Below are positions 15,042 to 22,575 of a stretch of 22,575 bases of DNA, piece by piece; position 1 is the stretch's first letter; the number at the start of each line of letters is the position of its first letter. A model generated the notes under the pieces. It saw nothing but the letters and a program-made list of their open reading frames with translations. It ran no database searches and was not told the origin of the DNA. A program made the position numbers and the translations under genes. The stretch is from PALSA-505 sp035308365 (GTDB taxonomy: Bacteria; Actinomycetota; Actinomycetes; Streptosporangiales; Streptosporangiaceae). The DNA lies in contig DATGGU010000004.1 of the NCBI GenBank assembly GCA_035308365.1, positions 1-22,575 of the forward strand. Reading direction: 5' to 3'.

Positions 15042-16802
15042 TCACTGGGGATTTGGCTCGGGGTCCGGATTCGCACCACGCCTGGCCAGGAAGCCGAAGT
15101 CGCATCCCTGGTCAGCCTGCGTGATGTGCTCGTCGTAGAGCGCACCGTAGCCCCGCTCGAACGTGCTGGGTGGAGGTGTCCACGCAGCGCGACGCTCCGC
15201 CAGGCTCCGTTCGGAAATATCGAACTCAAGCAACCGGGCAGCGACGTCAAGCGTCACGAGATCTCCGGTACGGAGCAATGCGAGGGGGCCCCCGACGTGG
15301 GATTCCGGAGCCACGTGCAGGACGCAGGCGCCGTAGCTCGTCCCGCTCATCCGGGCGTCGGAGATCCGGACCATGTCGCGGACCCCGGCGGTGAGCAGGT
15401 ATTTGGGGATCGGCAGCATCCCGTACTCCGGCATCCCCGGGCCGCCCTTGGGGCCCGCCTCACGCAGGACGAGCACCGAGTCCGCGGTGATGCCCAGCGA
15501 CGGGTCGTCGATCTTCTCCTGCATCTCCCGGTAGCTGTCGAACACCACCGCCGGGCCGGTGTGCTTGAGCAGCCGTGGGTCGGCGGCGATGTGCTTGATC
15601 ACGGCCCCGTTCGGGGCGAGGTTGCCGCGCAGCACCGCGACCCCGCCCTCCGCCGACAGCGCGGCGTCCGGGGAACGGATCACGTCGTGGTTGTGCACCG
15701 GAACGTCGCGGATCTGCTCGCCGAACGGGCGGCCACCCGCAGTCACCCTGTCCAGGTGCAGCGCGCCTGGGACCAGAGCGAGCTGGCCGAGCAGGGCGGG
15801 CAGGCCGCCGGCGTAGTAGAAGTCTTCCATCAGGTACTCGCCGCTCGGCCGGATGTTCGCCAGCCACGGCACCCGGCGGGCGATCGCGTCGAAGTCGTCC
15901 AGCGTGACCCGGACACCGGCCCGCCCGGCCATGGCGATCAGGTGAATGAACGCGTTGGTCGAGCCGCCGAGCGCGAGCACGGTGGCGATGGCGTCCTCGA
16001 ACGCCTCCCGGGTCAGGATGTCCGAGGGGGTCAGGTCCTCCCAGACCATCTCCACGATCCGGCTACCGCTGGCCGCGGCCATCCGGTAGTGCGCGGAGTC
16101 GACCGCGGGCACCGAGGCCATGCCGGGCAGCGTCATGCCGAGCGCCTCGGCCGAGGATGTCATGGTGGACGCGGTGCCCATGGTCATGCAGTGCCCGGGC
16201 GAGCGGGCGATGCCGTACTCGATCTCGGCCAGCTCGCAGTCCCCGATCAGCCCGGCCCGGTACTCGTCCCAGTATTTCCACACGTCGGTGCCGCTGCCCA
16301 GCGCCATACCGCGGTAGTTGCCGCGCAGCATCGGCCCGGCGGTGACGTAGATCGCCGGAAGGTTGGCGCTGGCCGCGCCCATCAGCAGGCCGGGCGTGGT
16401 CTTGTCGCAGCCGCCCATCAGCACCGCGCCGTCGATGGGATAGGAGCGCAGCAGTTCCTCGGTCTCCATCGCCAGCAGGTTCCGGTACATCATCGGGGTC
16501 GGCTTCTGGTAGGTCTCCGACAGCGTGGACACCGGAAACTCCAGCGGGAAGCCGCCCGCCTGCCACACGCCCCGCTTCACCTGCTGCGCCCGCTCGCGCA
16601 GGTGCATGTGGCAGGGGTTGATGTCGGACCAGGTGTTCAGGACCGCGATGACCGGCTTGCCGAGATGTTCCTCGGGCAGGTAACCGAGCCCGCGCATCCG
16701 GGACCGGTGGCCGAAGGTGCGCAGCGCGTCGGTCTTGCCGCCGCCGAACCATCCGTAACTGCGCAGATCCCGAGCCGGCTTCCTGGGTTTGCTCGCCGCC
16801 AT
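15042..16802 (-). CDS. IlvD/Edd-family sugar-acid dehydratase
   Basis: The protein has 586 residues from ATG 16802; an in-frame GTG at 16835 would add 11 more residues. Family features are the [2Fe-2S]-type cysteines C64 in SDINPCHMH, C132 in MGGCDKTTPG and C205 in RSPGHCMTMG (numbered from this ATG). LGGSTNAFIHL and RISDARMSGTSYG are also typical. The start, RSYGWFGGGKTDALRTFGHRSRM, resembles arabonate/xylonate/other aldonate dehydratases rather than the branched-chain IlvD. It would convert an aldonate or aldarate to a 2-keto-3-deoxy acid. It is upstream of the uronate-dehydrogenase-like SDR in the same direction, across a 140-bp spacer. TATACG 9 nt before the ATG is compatible with a leaderless promoter, which favours the shorter start. 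Confidence 0.85.
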   Translation of the reverse strand: MAASKPRKPARDLRSYGWFGGGKTDALRTFGHRSRMRGLGYLPEEHLGKPVIAVLNTWSDINPCHMHLRERAQQVKRGVWQAGGFPLEFPVSTLSETYQKPTPMMYRNLLAMETEELLRSYPIDGAVLMGGCDKTTPGLLMGAASANLPAIYVTAGPMLRGNYRGMALGSGTDVWKYWDEYRAGLIGDCELAEIEYGIARSPGHCMTMGTASTMTSSAEALGMTLPGMASVPAVDSAHYRMAAASGSRIVEMVWEDLTPSDILTREAFEDAIATVLALGGSTNAFIHLIAMAGRAGVRVTLDDFDAIARRVPWLANIRPSGEYLMEDFYYAGGLPALLGQLALVPGALHLDRVTAGGRPFGEQIRDVPVHNHDVIRSPDAALSAEGGVAVLRGNLAPNGAVIKHIAADPRLLKHTGPAVVFDSYREMQEKIDDPSLGITADSVLVLREAGPKGGPGMPEYGMLPIPKYLLTAGVRDMVRISDARMSGTSYGACVLHVAPESHVGGPLALLRTGDLVTLDVAARLLEFDISERSLAERRAAWTPPPSTFERGYGALYDEHITQADQGCDFGFLARRGANPDPEPNPQ

Positions 16803-16921
16803 GCTGCCGATCGTATAAGGGCCGCCGCTGGTCACCCCGGCCCCGGGCGCACCGCATTCCCGGGCAATTGCCGCACCTCGACAGGGTGCGAACCCCGCAG
16901 GAAAGCGTGGGCGCTACGATT

Positions 16922-16938
16922 GATTTCGTCGTGAAATC
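16922..16938. promoter_or_regulatory. Palindrome GATTTC-N5-GAAATC
   Basis: Perfect 6-bp arms lie in the divergent spacer between the dehydratase and Lrp genes. Its centre is 25 bp from a second palindrome at 16948-16962. Paired sites on roughly one face of the helix are usual for Lrp/AsnC oligomers. The operator role is inferred. Confidence 0.4.
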
Positions 16939-16947
16939 CGCAATGAC

Positions 16948-16962
16948 CAACTGAATCAGTTG
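16948..16962. promoter_or_regulatory. Palindrome CAACTGA-A-TCAGTTG overlapping a -35 box
   Basis: A perfect 7-bp inverted repeat about one central base is present. Its right arm overlaps a consensus TTGACA (16960-16965) pointing towards the Lrp gene, so binding there would block polymerase. This fits autorepression by the Lrp/AsnC protein. A matching -10 at the right distance is weak (GAGCAT, 16982-16987). Confidence 0.5.
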
Positions 16963-17043
16963 ACAACCCCTCGAATCGTGGGAGCATGGCAATGGATACC
17001 CGTGGCACGACCAGCTCCGGCCGCCCGGAGGGGAGGCACCCAA

Positions 17044-17571
17044 ATGGCCCACGCTCCCGGCACCGCGGCACCGGCCAACGGCCGCCGTCGCCGTTCGGCG
17101 GGTAACGGGGCCGCCAACAGCCCCCCGGTCGTGCTGGACGACACCGCCAAGCAGATCATCGAGCAGCTTCAGCAGGACGGCAGGCGGTCCTACGCGGCCA
17201 TCGGCAAGGCGGTCAGCCTGTCCGAGGCGGCGGTCCGCCAGCGGGTCCAGCGGCTGACCGAAACCGGCGTTATGCAGATCGTCGCGGTGACCGATCCGCT
17301 GACCCTCGGTTTCCACCGGCAGTCGATGATCGGGATCCGCTGCGAGGGCGACCTGGAACGGGTGGCCGAGCACCTGGCCGTGCTGGACGAGATCGACTAC
17401 GTGGTGATCACCGCCGGGTCGTTCGACCTGCTCATCGAGGTGGTCTGCGAGAACGACGACCACCTGCTCGAAATCCTCAGCCGGGTGCGCTCGGTGCCGA
17501 GTGTGACCAGCACCGAGACGTTCATGTACCTCAAGCTCCGCAAGCAGACCTACTCATGGGGAACCAGATGA
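17044..17571 (+). CDS. Lrp/AsnC-family transcriptional regulator
   Basis: The protein has 175 residues. I chose ATG 17044 because GGAGGGGAGG stands just upstream; a start at 16960 would lie inside the promoter elements. After a basic disordered tail (about residues 1-28) comes the AsnC HTH (LDDTAKQIIEQLQQDGRRSY, then KAVSLSEAAVRQRVQRLTETGV). The alpha-beta ligand domain (RAM) follows (GIRCEGDLERVAEHLAVLDE, SVTSTETFMYLKL). Its stop overlaps the aminotransferase start (ATGA), so it most likely controls amino-acid or amine catabolism by that enzyme and itself. It diverges from the dehydratase gene and may also affect that operon. Confidence 0.9.
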   Translation: MAHAPGTAAPANGRRRRSAGNGAANSPPVVLDDTAKQIIEQLQQDGRRSYAAIGKAVSLSEAAVRQRVQRLTETGVMQIVAVTDPLTLGFHRQSMIGIRCEGDLERVAEHLAVLDEIDYVVITAGSFDLLIEVVCENDDHLLEILSRVRSVPSVTSTETFMYLKLRKQTYSWGTR

Positions 17572-18950
17572 CCAGCGCAGATCAGACGGCGGACACCCAG
17601 CAGGACGCGGCCAGGCGCAACCTGTGGCTGCACTTCACCCGGATGTCGTCCTATGACCATGCCGAGATGCCGGTCATCGTCCGTGGCTCCGGCCCCTACG
17701 TCTACGACTCCCGCGGCAAGCGTTACCTGGACGGCCTGGCCGGGCTGTTCGTCAGCCAGGCCGGGCACGGCCGCACCGAGATAGCCGAGGCGGCCGCGCG
17801 ACAGGCGTCCGAGCTGGCCTACTTCCCGCTGTGGTCCTACGCCCACCCGCGGGCCATCGAGCTGGCCACCCGGCTGGCCGAGCTGGCTCCCGGCGACCTG
17901 AACCGGGTGTTCTTCACGACCAGCGGCTCCGAGGCGGTGGAGTCGGCCTGGAAGCTGGCCAAGCAGTACTTCAGGATGATCGGCCAGCCCGGCAGGTACA
18001 AGGTGATCAGCCGCGAGATCGCCTACCACGGCAGTTCCATGGGCGCGCTGGCCATCACCGGCCTGGCCCCGATCAAGGCCCCGTTCGAGCCGCTGCCGCC
18101 CGGTGGCGTCCGGGTACCCACCACCAACTTCTACCGTGCGCCCGGCTTCGTGGCCGACGACCTGGTCGCCTTCGGCCGGTGGGCCGCCGACGAGATCGAC
18201 CGCGCCATCGAACGGGAGGGCGCGGACTCGGTCGCCGCCGTGTTCCTGGAACCGGTGCAGAACGCCGGCGGCTGCTTCCCGCCGCCGCCCGGCTACTTCC
18301 AGCGGGTCCGCGAGATCTGCGACAAGCACGGCGTGCTGCTGGTCTCCGACGAGGTGATCTGCGCGTTCGGCCGGCTCGGCCACTACTTCGGCGCTCAGCG
18401 TTACGGCTACCAGCCGGACATCATCACCTTCGCCAAAGGTGTGACCTCCGGCTACGCACCGCTCGGCGGGATGATCACCAGCGACCGGCTGATGGAGCCG
18501 TTCAGCCACGGGGCAGCCAGCTTCGCGCACGGGGTCACCTTCGCCGGCCATCCGGTCTCGGCCGCGGTGGCGCTGGCCAACCTGGACGTGTTCGAGAAGG
18601 AAGACCTGCTTGGCAACGTCCGGGCCAACGAGGCCGGCTTCCGGGCCACTCTGGAGAAGCTGACCGACCTGCCGATCGTCGGCGAGGTGCGCGGCGACGG
18701 ATACTTCTACGGGATCGAGCTGGTCAAGGACAAGACGACGCGGGAGACCTTCGACGACGACGAGTCCGAGCGGCTGCTGCGCGGCTTCCTGTCTCATGCG
18801 CTGTTCGATGCCGGCCTGGTCTGCCGCGCCGACGACCGCGGCGACCCGGTCCTGCAGCTCTCTCCACCGCTGATCTGCACCCAGGAGCACTTCGACGAGA
18901 TAGAGCAGATCCTCCGCTCGGTACTCACCGAGGCATGGTCAAAGCTCTAA
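17568..18950 (+). CDS. Class III PLP-dependent aminotransferase
   Basis: The protein has 460 residues from ATG 17568, which overlaps the regulator's stop as ATGA and has GGGGA 5 nt upstream; an in-frame ATG at 17556 would add four residues. Fold-type I features are SGSEAVESAWKLA (PLP phosphate), YHGSSMGALAITG, EPVQNAGG, SDEVICAFGR (Asp to the PLP nitrogen) and the Schiff-base Lys290 in ITFAKGVTSGYAPLGG. The HFTRMSSYD start and GLFVSQAGHGR belong to the actinobacterial omega-amino-acid/polyamine:pyruvate aminotransferase-like group. The amino donor (beta-alanine, GABA, putrescine or similar) cannot be set from sequence. Coupling to an Lrp-type regulator supports amine catabolism. Confidence 0.9.
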   Translation: MTSADQTADTQQDAARRNLWLHFTRMSSYDHAEMPVIVRGSGPYVYDSRGKRYLDGLAGLFVSQAGHGRTEIAEAAARQASELAYFPLWSYAHPRAIELATRLAELAPGDLNRVFFTTSGSEAVESAWKLAKQYFRMIGQPGRYKVISREIAYHGSSMGALAITGLAPIKAPFEPLPPGGVRVPTTNFYRAPGFVADDLVAFGRWAADEIDRAIEREGADSVAAVFLEPVQNAGGCFPPPPGYFQRVREICDKHGVLLVSDEVICAFGRLGHYFGAQRYGYQPDIITFAKGVTSGYAPLGGMITSDRLMEPFSHGAASFAHGVTFAGHPVSAAVALANLDVFEKEDLLGNVRANEAGFRATLEKLTDLPIVGEVRGDGYFYGIELVKDKTTRETFDDDESERLLRGFLSHALFDAGLVCRADDRGDPVLQLSPPLICTQEHFDEIEQILRSVLTEAWSKL

Positions 18951-19246
18951 CTCCATTACGGAGGGGCTGGCAGCCGCTCAGGCTGCGCCCCGGCGATTAC
19001 CGGACGTCCGCCGTGGGGGCCGGCCGGGGCCCGTTCCGGGTGCGGGTCACCGATATCTTCGGCCACCAGGTGATCGCGCGCGGAATCCGCCTGCGACCCG
19101 GGACGCTGCAGCGGACCACCCTGCTGATGTACACCCGGTCTGCTGCTCCCCCGCCAGGCCCGTCAGCGAGCGCCGTGAAGACCCCCGGCGTGGACGCCCA
19201 CCGCTCCTACCCCAGGCGATCGGTGACTCCTGAGCCGCACTGCTGA
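18935..19246 (+). pseudogene. Expansin-like C-terminal remnant
   Basis: In the +2 frame overlapping the aminotransferase 3' end, the region encodes GWQPLRLRPGDYRTSAVGAG followed by RGPFRVRVTDIFGHQVIARG (about 18970-19090). This resembles the carbohydrate-binding end of bacterial expansins (W.PL.R..Y, GxGPFxVRxTDxxG). The double-psi barrel domain and any signal peptide are absent, the nearest ATG (18935) lies inside the upstream gene, and the tail after MYTR is proline/serine-rich without homology that I recognise. It is probably a decayed gene end left by rearrangement. Confidence 0.5.
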
Positions 19247-20486
19247 GCACCCACCCGCCCCGGTGCTGCCCCGGCGCGCGCCAGTACCACCGGTCCGGCC
19301 CCAGCAGAATGGCGGCTGTGACCGCGATGATCACCCCGAGCCGTACGTCACCGAGCACGGCGGCATCCGTGGTGAGCAGCGGCGTGACGTTCAGCGCGGC
19401 GAAACAGGCGATGCTCCACACCGGCACCGCCCGCCGCGGCCCAAGCAGATCCCACAGCAGCGCCCCGGCCATCAGCTCCGGCGTGTAGTAGCTGTGTACT
19501 CCCGGGTCCAGCGCGATCCGCGCCCCGGCCCCGAGCAGGATCACCGCCGCCCACCGCCGCCGCGCGATGGCCGCGATGCCGAGCACACAGCCGAGCACCA
19601 CCTGCGCCGTCCGGTCCCAGGACGGCGTCTTGGCCGAGTTCACACCCAGCGCCCGGAGGGCCGAGTCGGGCATGTTGGCGATCTGGTAGTGCATGGCGTT
19701 CACCGTGGCCGGGTCCGCGATGAAGAACGGCAGCCAGGCGGCCAGCGTGACGGCCACCACGCCACCCACCGCGATGAGCCGGACGCGAACCTCGTCTCTC
19801 AGGCTCGGCTGGGCGGTCCAGCGGGGCAGCAGGATCACCGGCAGGAAGACGAACGCCCACGGCTTGGCCGCGGCGGCCAGCCCGACGGCCACCCCGGTCA
19901 GCGCCGCCCGGACCGGCTCGCTCACCTTCCCGGCAACCCAGATCCACACCCCGCCGACCGCACAGGTCAGCGCGATCGCGTCGTCGAGATGCCCGTACGC
20001 GCCGGCCAGCTCGGCCCAGGCCACCACGAACAGCGCCCCGGCCGTCAGCATGACCAGCACCAGACGGCGCCGCCCCGGACCGCCGGCCAGCTCGGGTCGC
20101 GCCACGACCGCGACCCGCTGGATCATCACGACCATCAGCAGTCCCATGGCGGTCATCACGATCTCCGCCGCCACCACCCCGAAGTCCGGCCCGATCTGGC
20201 GCAGCACCCCGGCCGCCAGATATGCCACCGGCCCGATCTGCAACTGCGGATAGGTCGCGTAGATGTGCAGGTAGGCATGTTTCTTCGAGGCGCCATCGTG
20301 CCCGCTGAACAGCAGGTCCGTGCCCTGCACGAAGAACTTCCAGGCGATGCCACCATCGTGCGCCAGGATCACGAACCACGCGACGGCCCACCCGGCGAGC
20401 ACCACCAGATGCCAGTCGCGGCGCAACCGGGAACGCAGCCAGCCGCCCGCCGCGGCCGGGCCTGCCACCTTCACCGCGTCTGCCAC
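19047..20486 (-). CDS. Multi-pass membrane protein, possible GT87-type mannosyltransferase
   Basis: The protein has 479 residues and starts at GTG 20486, 7 bp after the DinB stop. About ten hydrophobic segments are visible (VVLAGWAVAWFVILA, VVAAEIVMTAMGLLMVVMIQ, ALTGVAVGLAAAAKPWAFVF, VRLGVIIAVTAAILLGP and others). The order of loops (HDGGIAWKFFVQGTDLLFSG, YLHIYATYPQLQIGPVAYL, AAAAKPWA) recalls DUF2029/GT87 polyprenol-phosphate-dependent mannosyltransferases, but no catalytic signature settles it. The last 70 or so residues are Arg/Ser/Gly-rich and run antisense to the expansin remnant, so the natural C-terminus has probably been replaced by read-through. It probably shares a transcript with the DinB gene. 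Confidence 0.65.
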   Translation of the reverse strand: MADAVKVAGPAAAGGWLRSRLRRDWHLVVLAGWAVAWFVILAHDGGIAWKFFVQGTDLLFSGHDGASKKHAYLHIYATYPQLQIGPVAYLAAGVLRQIGPDFGVVAAEIVMTAMGLLMVVMIQRVAVVARPELAGGPGRRRLVLVMLTAGALFVVAWAELAGAYGHLDDAIALTCAVGGVWIWVAGKVSEPVRAALTGVAVGLAAAAKPWAFVFLPVILLPRWTAQPSLRDEVRVRLIAVGGVVAVTLAAWLPFFIADPATVNAMHYQIANMPDSALRALGVNSAKTPSWDRTAQVVLGCVLGIAAIARRRWAAVILLGAGARIALDPGVHSYYTPELMAGALLWDLLGPRRAVPVWSIACFAALNVTPLLTTDAAVLGDVRLGVIIAVTAAILLGPDRWYWRAPGQHRGGWVLSSAAQESPIAWGRSGGRPRRGSSRRSLTGLAGEQQTGCTSAGWSAAASRVAGGFRARSPGGRRYR

Positions 20487-20493
20487 CGCGGAA

Positions 20494-20976
20494 CTACTCG
20501 CCGGTGGTACCGTCGAGCAGTTCCCTGACCGCGTCGGCGTGCCCGGCGTGCCGGGCCGTCTCGTTGATCAGATGCAGCAGTACCCAGCGCAGGTCGGTCC
20601 CGTCGTCCTTGGCTGACTTCTCGCCGAGCGAGGCCATCGCCCGGACGGCCTCATCGGTGGCTCGCCCCCGTTCCTCGTAGGCGGCCACGGCCATGCTCAC
20701 CGTAAGCTCATCGCCCGGCCGGAACTCATCCTCGCTCCGGCTGGTCTCCTGGCCCCGCATCGCGCCGTCGATCCACCGCCACTCCACCCGGGTCAGATGG
20801 TTGACGATCCCGATCAGCGGGATCAGCGACCCCGGCGGCGTCCACCTGGCCTGGTCGTCGGACAGACCCCGGATCTTGCGCAGCACCGAGCCGCGCAGGT
20901 ACCCCAGCCACCGCAACAGCAGCTCCCGCTCGTCCTCGGTCGGCTGCGGGAAGTCCGGATCCTTCTTCGGAGGCAT
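20494..20976 (-). CDS. DinB-superfamily (DUF664) protein
   Basis: The protein has 160 residues forming the expected four-helix bundle. Metal-binding histidines appear in IVNHLTRVEWRW and LLHLINETARHAGHADAVRE, the DUF664 pattern related to mycothiol-dependent DinB enzymes. SLIPLIGIVNHL and the final GHADAVRELLDG are family hallmarks. The ATG at 20976 has only a weak ribosome binding site. The family acts as thiol-dependent transferases, but the substrate is unknown here. It diverges from the VOC gene across a 94-bp spacer. Confidence 0.88.
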   Translation of the reverse strand: MPPKKDPDFPQPTEDERELLLRWLGYLRGSVLRKIRGLSDDQARWTPPGSLIPLIGIVNHLTRVEWRWIDGAMRGQETSRSEDEFRPGDELTVSMAVAAYEERGRATDEAVRAMASLGEKSAKDDGTDLRWVLLHLINETARHAGHADAVRELLDGTTGE

Positions 20977-21070
20977 AGGCCCACGCTATTGCCGCAGGGC
21001 GTCCTTCCGGCCCAAAAAGCACAGCAGCCCGCCATAATTTTCTCGCTGAGCGCCGGCGATCCGGAGTACC

Positions 21071-21463
21071 TTGCCGACCGTGACACACCACAGCAGGCTC
21101 TTCAAGATCGTCATCGACGTCCCGCCTGACGACCTGGACAAGGAACTAACCTTCTGGCAGGCCGCGAGCGGCCAGCCGCTGCCGCAAAACTCCCGGTTCC
21201 CCGAGTATTACGGCTCGGACCTGCATGGCCAGGAGTTCGCGCTGCTGGTCCAGCGCCTCGGTGAAGGCCCACCCCGGGTCCACATCGACATCCACACCGA
21301 CGACCTGGACGCCGAGATAGCCCGCCTCGAAAATCTAGGTGCCGAACGCATCGGCCAGATCCACTTCTGGTGGGTCATGCGAGACCCAGCCGGCCTCCTG
21401 TTCTGCGTCCTCCCCGACCACCCCGGCGACCTGACTGACACCAACTCCCATCGCTGGGACTAA
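21071..21463 (+). CDS. VOC/glyoxalase-superfamily protein
   Basis: The protein has 130 residues. The TTG at 21071 has GGAG 4 nt upstream; a GTG at 21080 in the same frame is the alternative. Two beta-alpha-beta-beta-beta halves are visible: KIVIDVPPDDLDKELTFWQA and RVHIDIHTDDLDAEIARLEN, ending FWWVMRDPAGLLFCVLP. This matches the actinobacterial glyoxalase-like proteins used in dioxygenase, isomerase or resistance roles. The specific reaction is unknown, and no neighbour defines it. Confidence 0.85.
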   Translation: MPTVTHHSRLFKIVIDVPPDDLDKELTFWQAASGQPLPQNSRFPEYYGSDLHGQEFALLVQRLGEGPPRVHIDIHTDDLDAEIARLENLGAERIGQIHFWWVMRDPAGLLFCVLPDHPGDLTDTNSHRWD

Positions 21464-21464
21464 C

Positions 21465-21676
21465 CCCCACCAGCCCAGCCAGCCCAGCCGCCCCACCAGC
21501 CCAGCCAGCCAGCCAGCCCAGTCACTCCAGCCCAGCCACCCACCAGCCCAACTCGCCCAACCACCACCCCAGCCACCCCAACCACCCCCTCAGCCCAGCC
21601 AGCCAGCCCAGTCACTCCAGCCCAGTCACTCCAGCCCAGCCACCCCCAGCCCAGCGAGCCCAGCCACCCCCACCGG
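21465..21676. repeat. C-rich CCAGC/CCACC degenerate repeat
   Basis: About 210 bp of plus strand are built from CAGCC, CCAGC and CCACC units with little T or G outside the motif. A 29-bp segment recurs at 21507-21535 and 21597-21625 (90 bp apart), and CAGTCACTCCAGCCCAG recurs again from about 21619. It starts right after the VOC stop, within the 305-bp gene-free stretch 21464-21768. The minus strand is G-rich (GGCTGGGCTGG) and could form G-quadruplex or R-loop structures. A Trp/Gly-rich minus-strand frame through it is not a real gene. Confidence 0.85.
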
Positions 21677-21768
21677 ACCGTCACTACATTTACTGGTTAC
21701 AGTAATCGATTCCTCGAAGGCTTTGTGAGATTATCGGGGTGGATGATTATGTATGGGAAATCGCTCGG

Positions 21769-22575
21769 CTAATGTGTCGGCAGGATTGTAGAGAGGCAGA
21801 TGCCTACTTGGGCTGGTGTGCCTGCGCAGTAGGCGGCGCTGGTGATGATGCCGTTGAACTGGTCGGTGTTGTCGGCGGGCGGGGGCAGCGGGTATTTGTT
21901 CCCGACGCTGATAAATTGCGTGGTCTGCATATCCCCTATGGCGGCGACCGCGAATGTGTCGACGACCTTCTTCTCCCCCCGCGTCGCGTCCAGGTCGGTG
22001 ACGGACAGCGTAATGGTGGCAGTATTATTTGGCTGATCCGGCGATTTCATGCATTTGACGATATACGTATCGCCACTGATCAGTGGCAGGCTACTGACAA
22101 GCGGCGACGTGCCCGGCGGGGTAAGCGATCCACTGAATCTGCATTCTGCCATCACTTTGACCTGGCTGGAGCTGCAACTGGACAGCTGTATTTTGGCCTG
22201 GGCGTCATGCAGATGGAAGCGGCCGATCTGGGTAATATTCGGCGTGTCGCTAAAGCATGTGCCATTTGCCGGAGCTTGGTAGGTAAACTCCGAGCCGACG
22301 CCGACCGCGGCGGCCGACGGTTCATCGAGAGTATACCCACTGGTCGGCTTGCCGTAGGCCACCGACCACTCGCCGGTCGTATTGCCGGTGAATTGCACTC
22401 CGGTGGGCACCGCCTGCCAGTTGCCGGACAGGGTCAGCGGCGCCACTACACCGCCAGGTGCCGAATTAGCAACCGTACCAGTGGTGCCGGTGAACTGATA
22501 ATCATAGAGCAGCGTCGGAACGCCACTGGCCCCAGCCAGAGGGCTGCTCAGCAGGGCAGCAGGCAAAAGAGCCCA
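21769..22575 (-). CDS. Secreted protein of unknown function (5' end outside window)
   Basis: The visible frame runs from the window edge to TAG at 21769. It opens with the end of a signal peptide (WALLPAALLSSPLAGASG), so the start lies beyond base 22575. The mature part begins LYDYQFTGTTGTVANSAPGG, resembling the opening strand of LamG/concanavalin-like domains. It is rich in Ser, Thr and Gly with six Cys (for instance NGTCFSDT, LSSCSSSQ, MAECRFSG, IVKCMKS), suggesting disulfides outside the cell. I recognise no catalytic motif. Its codon use is less GC-biased than its neighbours, which fits recent acquisition or a secreted, variable protein. Confidence 0.75.
   Translation of the reverse strand, partial: WALLPAALLSSPLAGASGVPTLLYDYQFTGTTGTVANSAPGGVVAPLTLSGNWQAVPTGVQFTGNTTGEWSVAYGKPTSGYTLDEPSAAAVGVGSEFTYQAPANGTCFSDTPNITQIGRFHLHDAQAKIQLSSCSSSQVKVMAECRFSGSLTPPGTSPLVSSLPLISGDTYIVKCMKSPDQPNNTATITLSVTDLDATRGEKKVVDTFAVAAIGDMQTTQFISVGNKYPLPPPADNTDQFNGIITSAAYCAGTPAQVGICLSTILPTH

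Noticed and set aside
15126..16934. 602-residue plus-strand frame
   Set aside because: It is antisense to the IlvD/Edd dehydratase, which has full catalytic motifs; the frame is His/Arg/Gly-rich only.
17550..18890. 446-residue minus-strand frame
   Set aside because: It is antisense to the class III aminotransferase and shows no family motifs.
19263..20528. 421-residue plus-strand frame
   Set aside because: It is antisense to the membrane protein, whose hydrophobic helices are real; the frame is Arg/His/Gln-rich.
21460..21684. 74-residue minus-strand Trp/Gly-rich frame
   Set aside because: It is a translation of the CCAGC repeat with no ribosome binding site.

Overview
The window comes from a high-GC actinobacterium, probably a filamentous antibiotic producer. 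It carries a SARP-family regulator, rare TTA codons in two regulators (the bldA signature), an F420-type LLM oxidoreductase, an ECF42-type sigma factor with a DGPF partner, and many GTG starts with ATGA/GTGA overlaps. No rRNA, tRNA, CRISPR array, IS element or integrase was seen.

Region A (1-8706) is the most unusual part and looks like an undescribed RiPP-type (ribosomally made, radical-SAM-modified peptide) locus. It has: (i) the 3' part of a cobalamin-type radical SAM enzyme fused to a pyridoxamine-phosphate-oxidase-like domain, with a possible peptide-recognition segment between them; (ii) a convergent LuxR-type regulator with a degenerate receiver domain; (iii) a 34-residue acidic peptide gene that is easily missed, with a good ribosome binding site; (iv) a 10-bp stem-loop; (v) a SPASM radical SAM enzyme; (vi) a fold-type III (LysA/ornithine decarboxylase-like) protein whose catalytic Lys, stacking His and Cys are all replaced; (vii) a SARP-NB-ARC activator. 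The last three genes overlap by 1-4 nt. Direct repeats about two helical turns apart lie upstream of the peptide gene and may be the SARP operator. A working model is that bldA allows translation of the LuxR-type protein and the SARP. These switch on the peptide operon, the stem-loop sets peptide above enzyme, and the two radical SAM enzymes plus the decarboxylase-fold protein modify the peptide.

Region B (8729-11597) holds an LLM-class oxidoreductase (minus strand) and a DGPF/YCII protein plus ECF42 sigma factor operon (plus strand). A TGTCGA-N17-CGTGAC element lies upstream of the operon and fits an autoregulated ECF42 promoter.

Region C (11609-18950) is carbon and nitrogen catabolism. On the minus strand are a sugar-acid dehydratase (IlvD/Edd), a uronate-dehydrogenase-like SDR, a 2-oxoglutarate-semialdehyde dehydrogenase, a small methyltransferase and the C-terminal remnant of a DAO-family flavoenzyme. 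Together they resemble the oxidative route from uronic or aldonic acids to 2-oxoglutarate, but the keto-deoxy-acid dehydratase step is absent from the window. Divergently, an Lrp/AsnC regulator overlaps a class III aminotransferase, with two palindromes in the divergent promoter region.

Region D (18935-22575) contains an expansin-like C-terminal remnant, a multi-pass membrane protein (possible GT87 mannosyltransferase), a DinB/DUF664 protein, a VOC protein, about 210 bp of C-rich CCAGC-type repeat, and the 3' part of a secreted protein whose start lies beyond the window.
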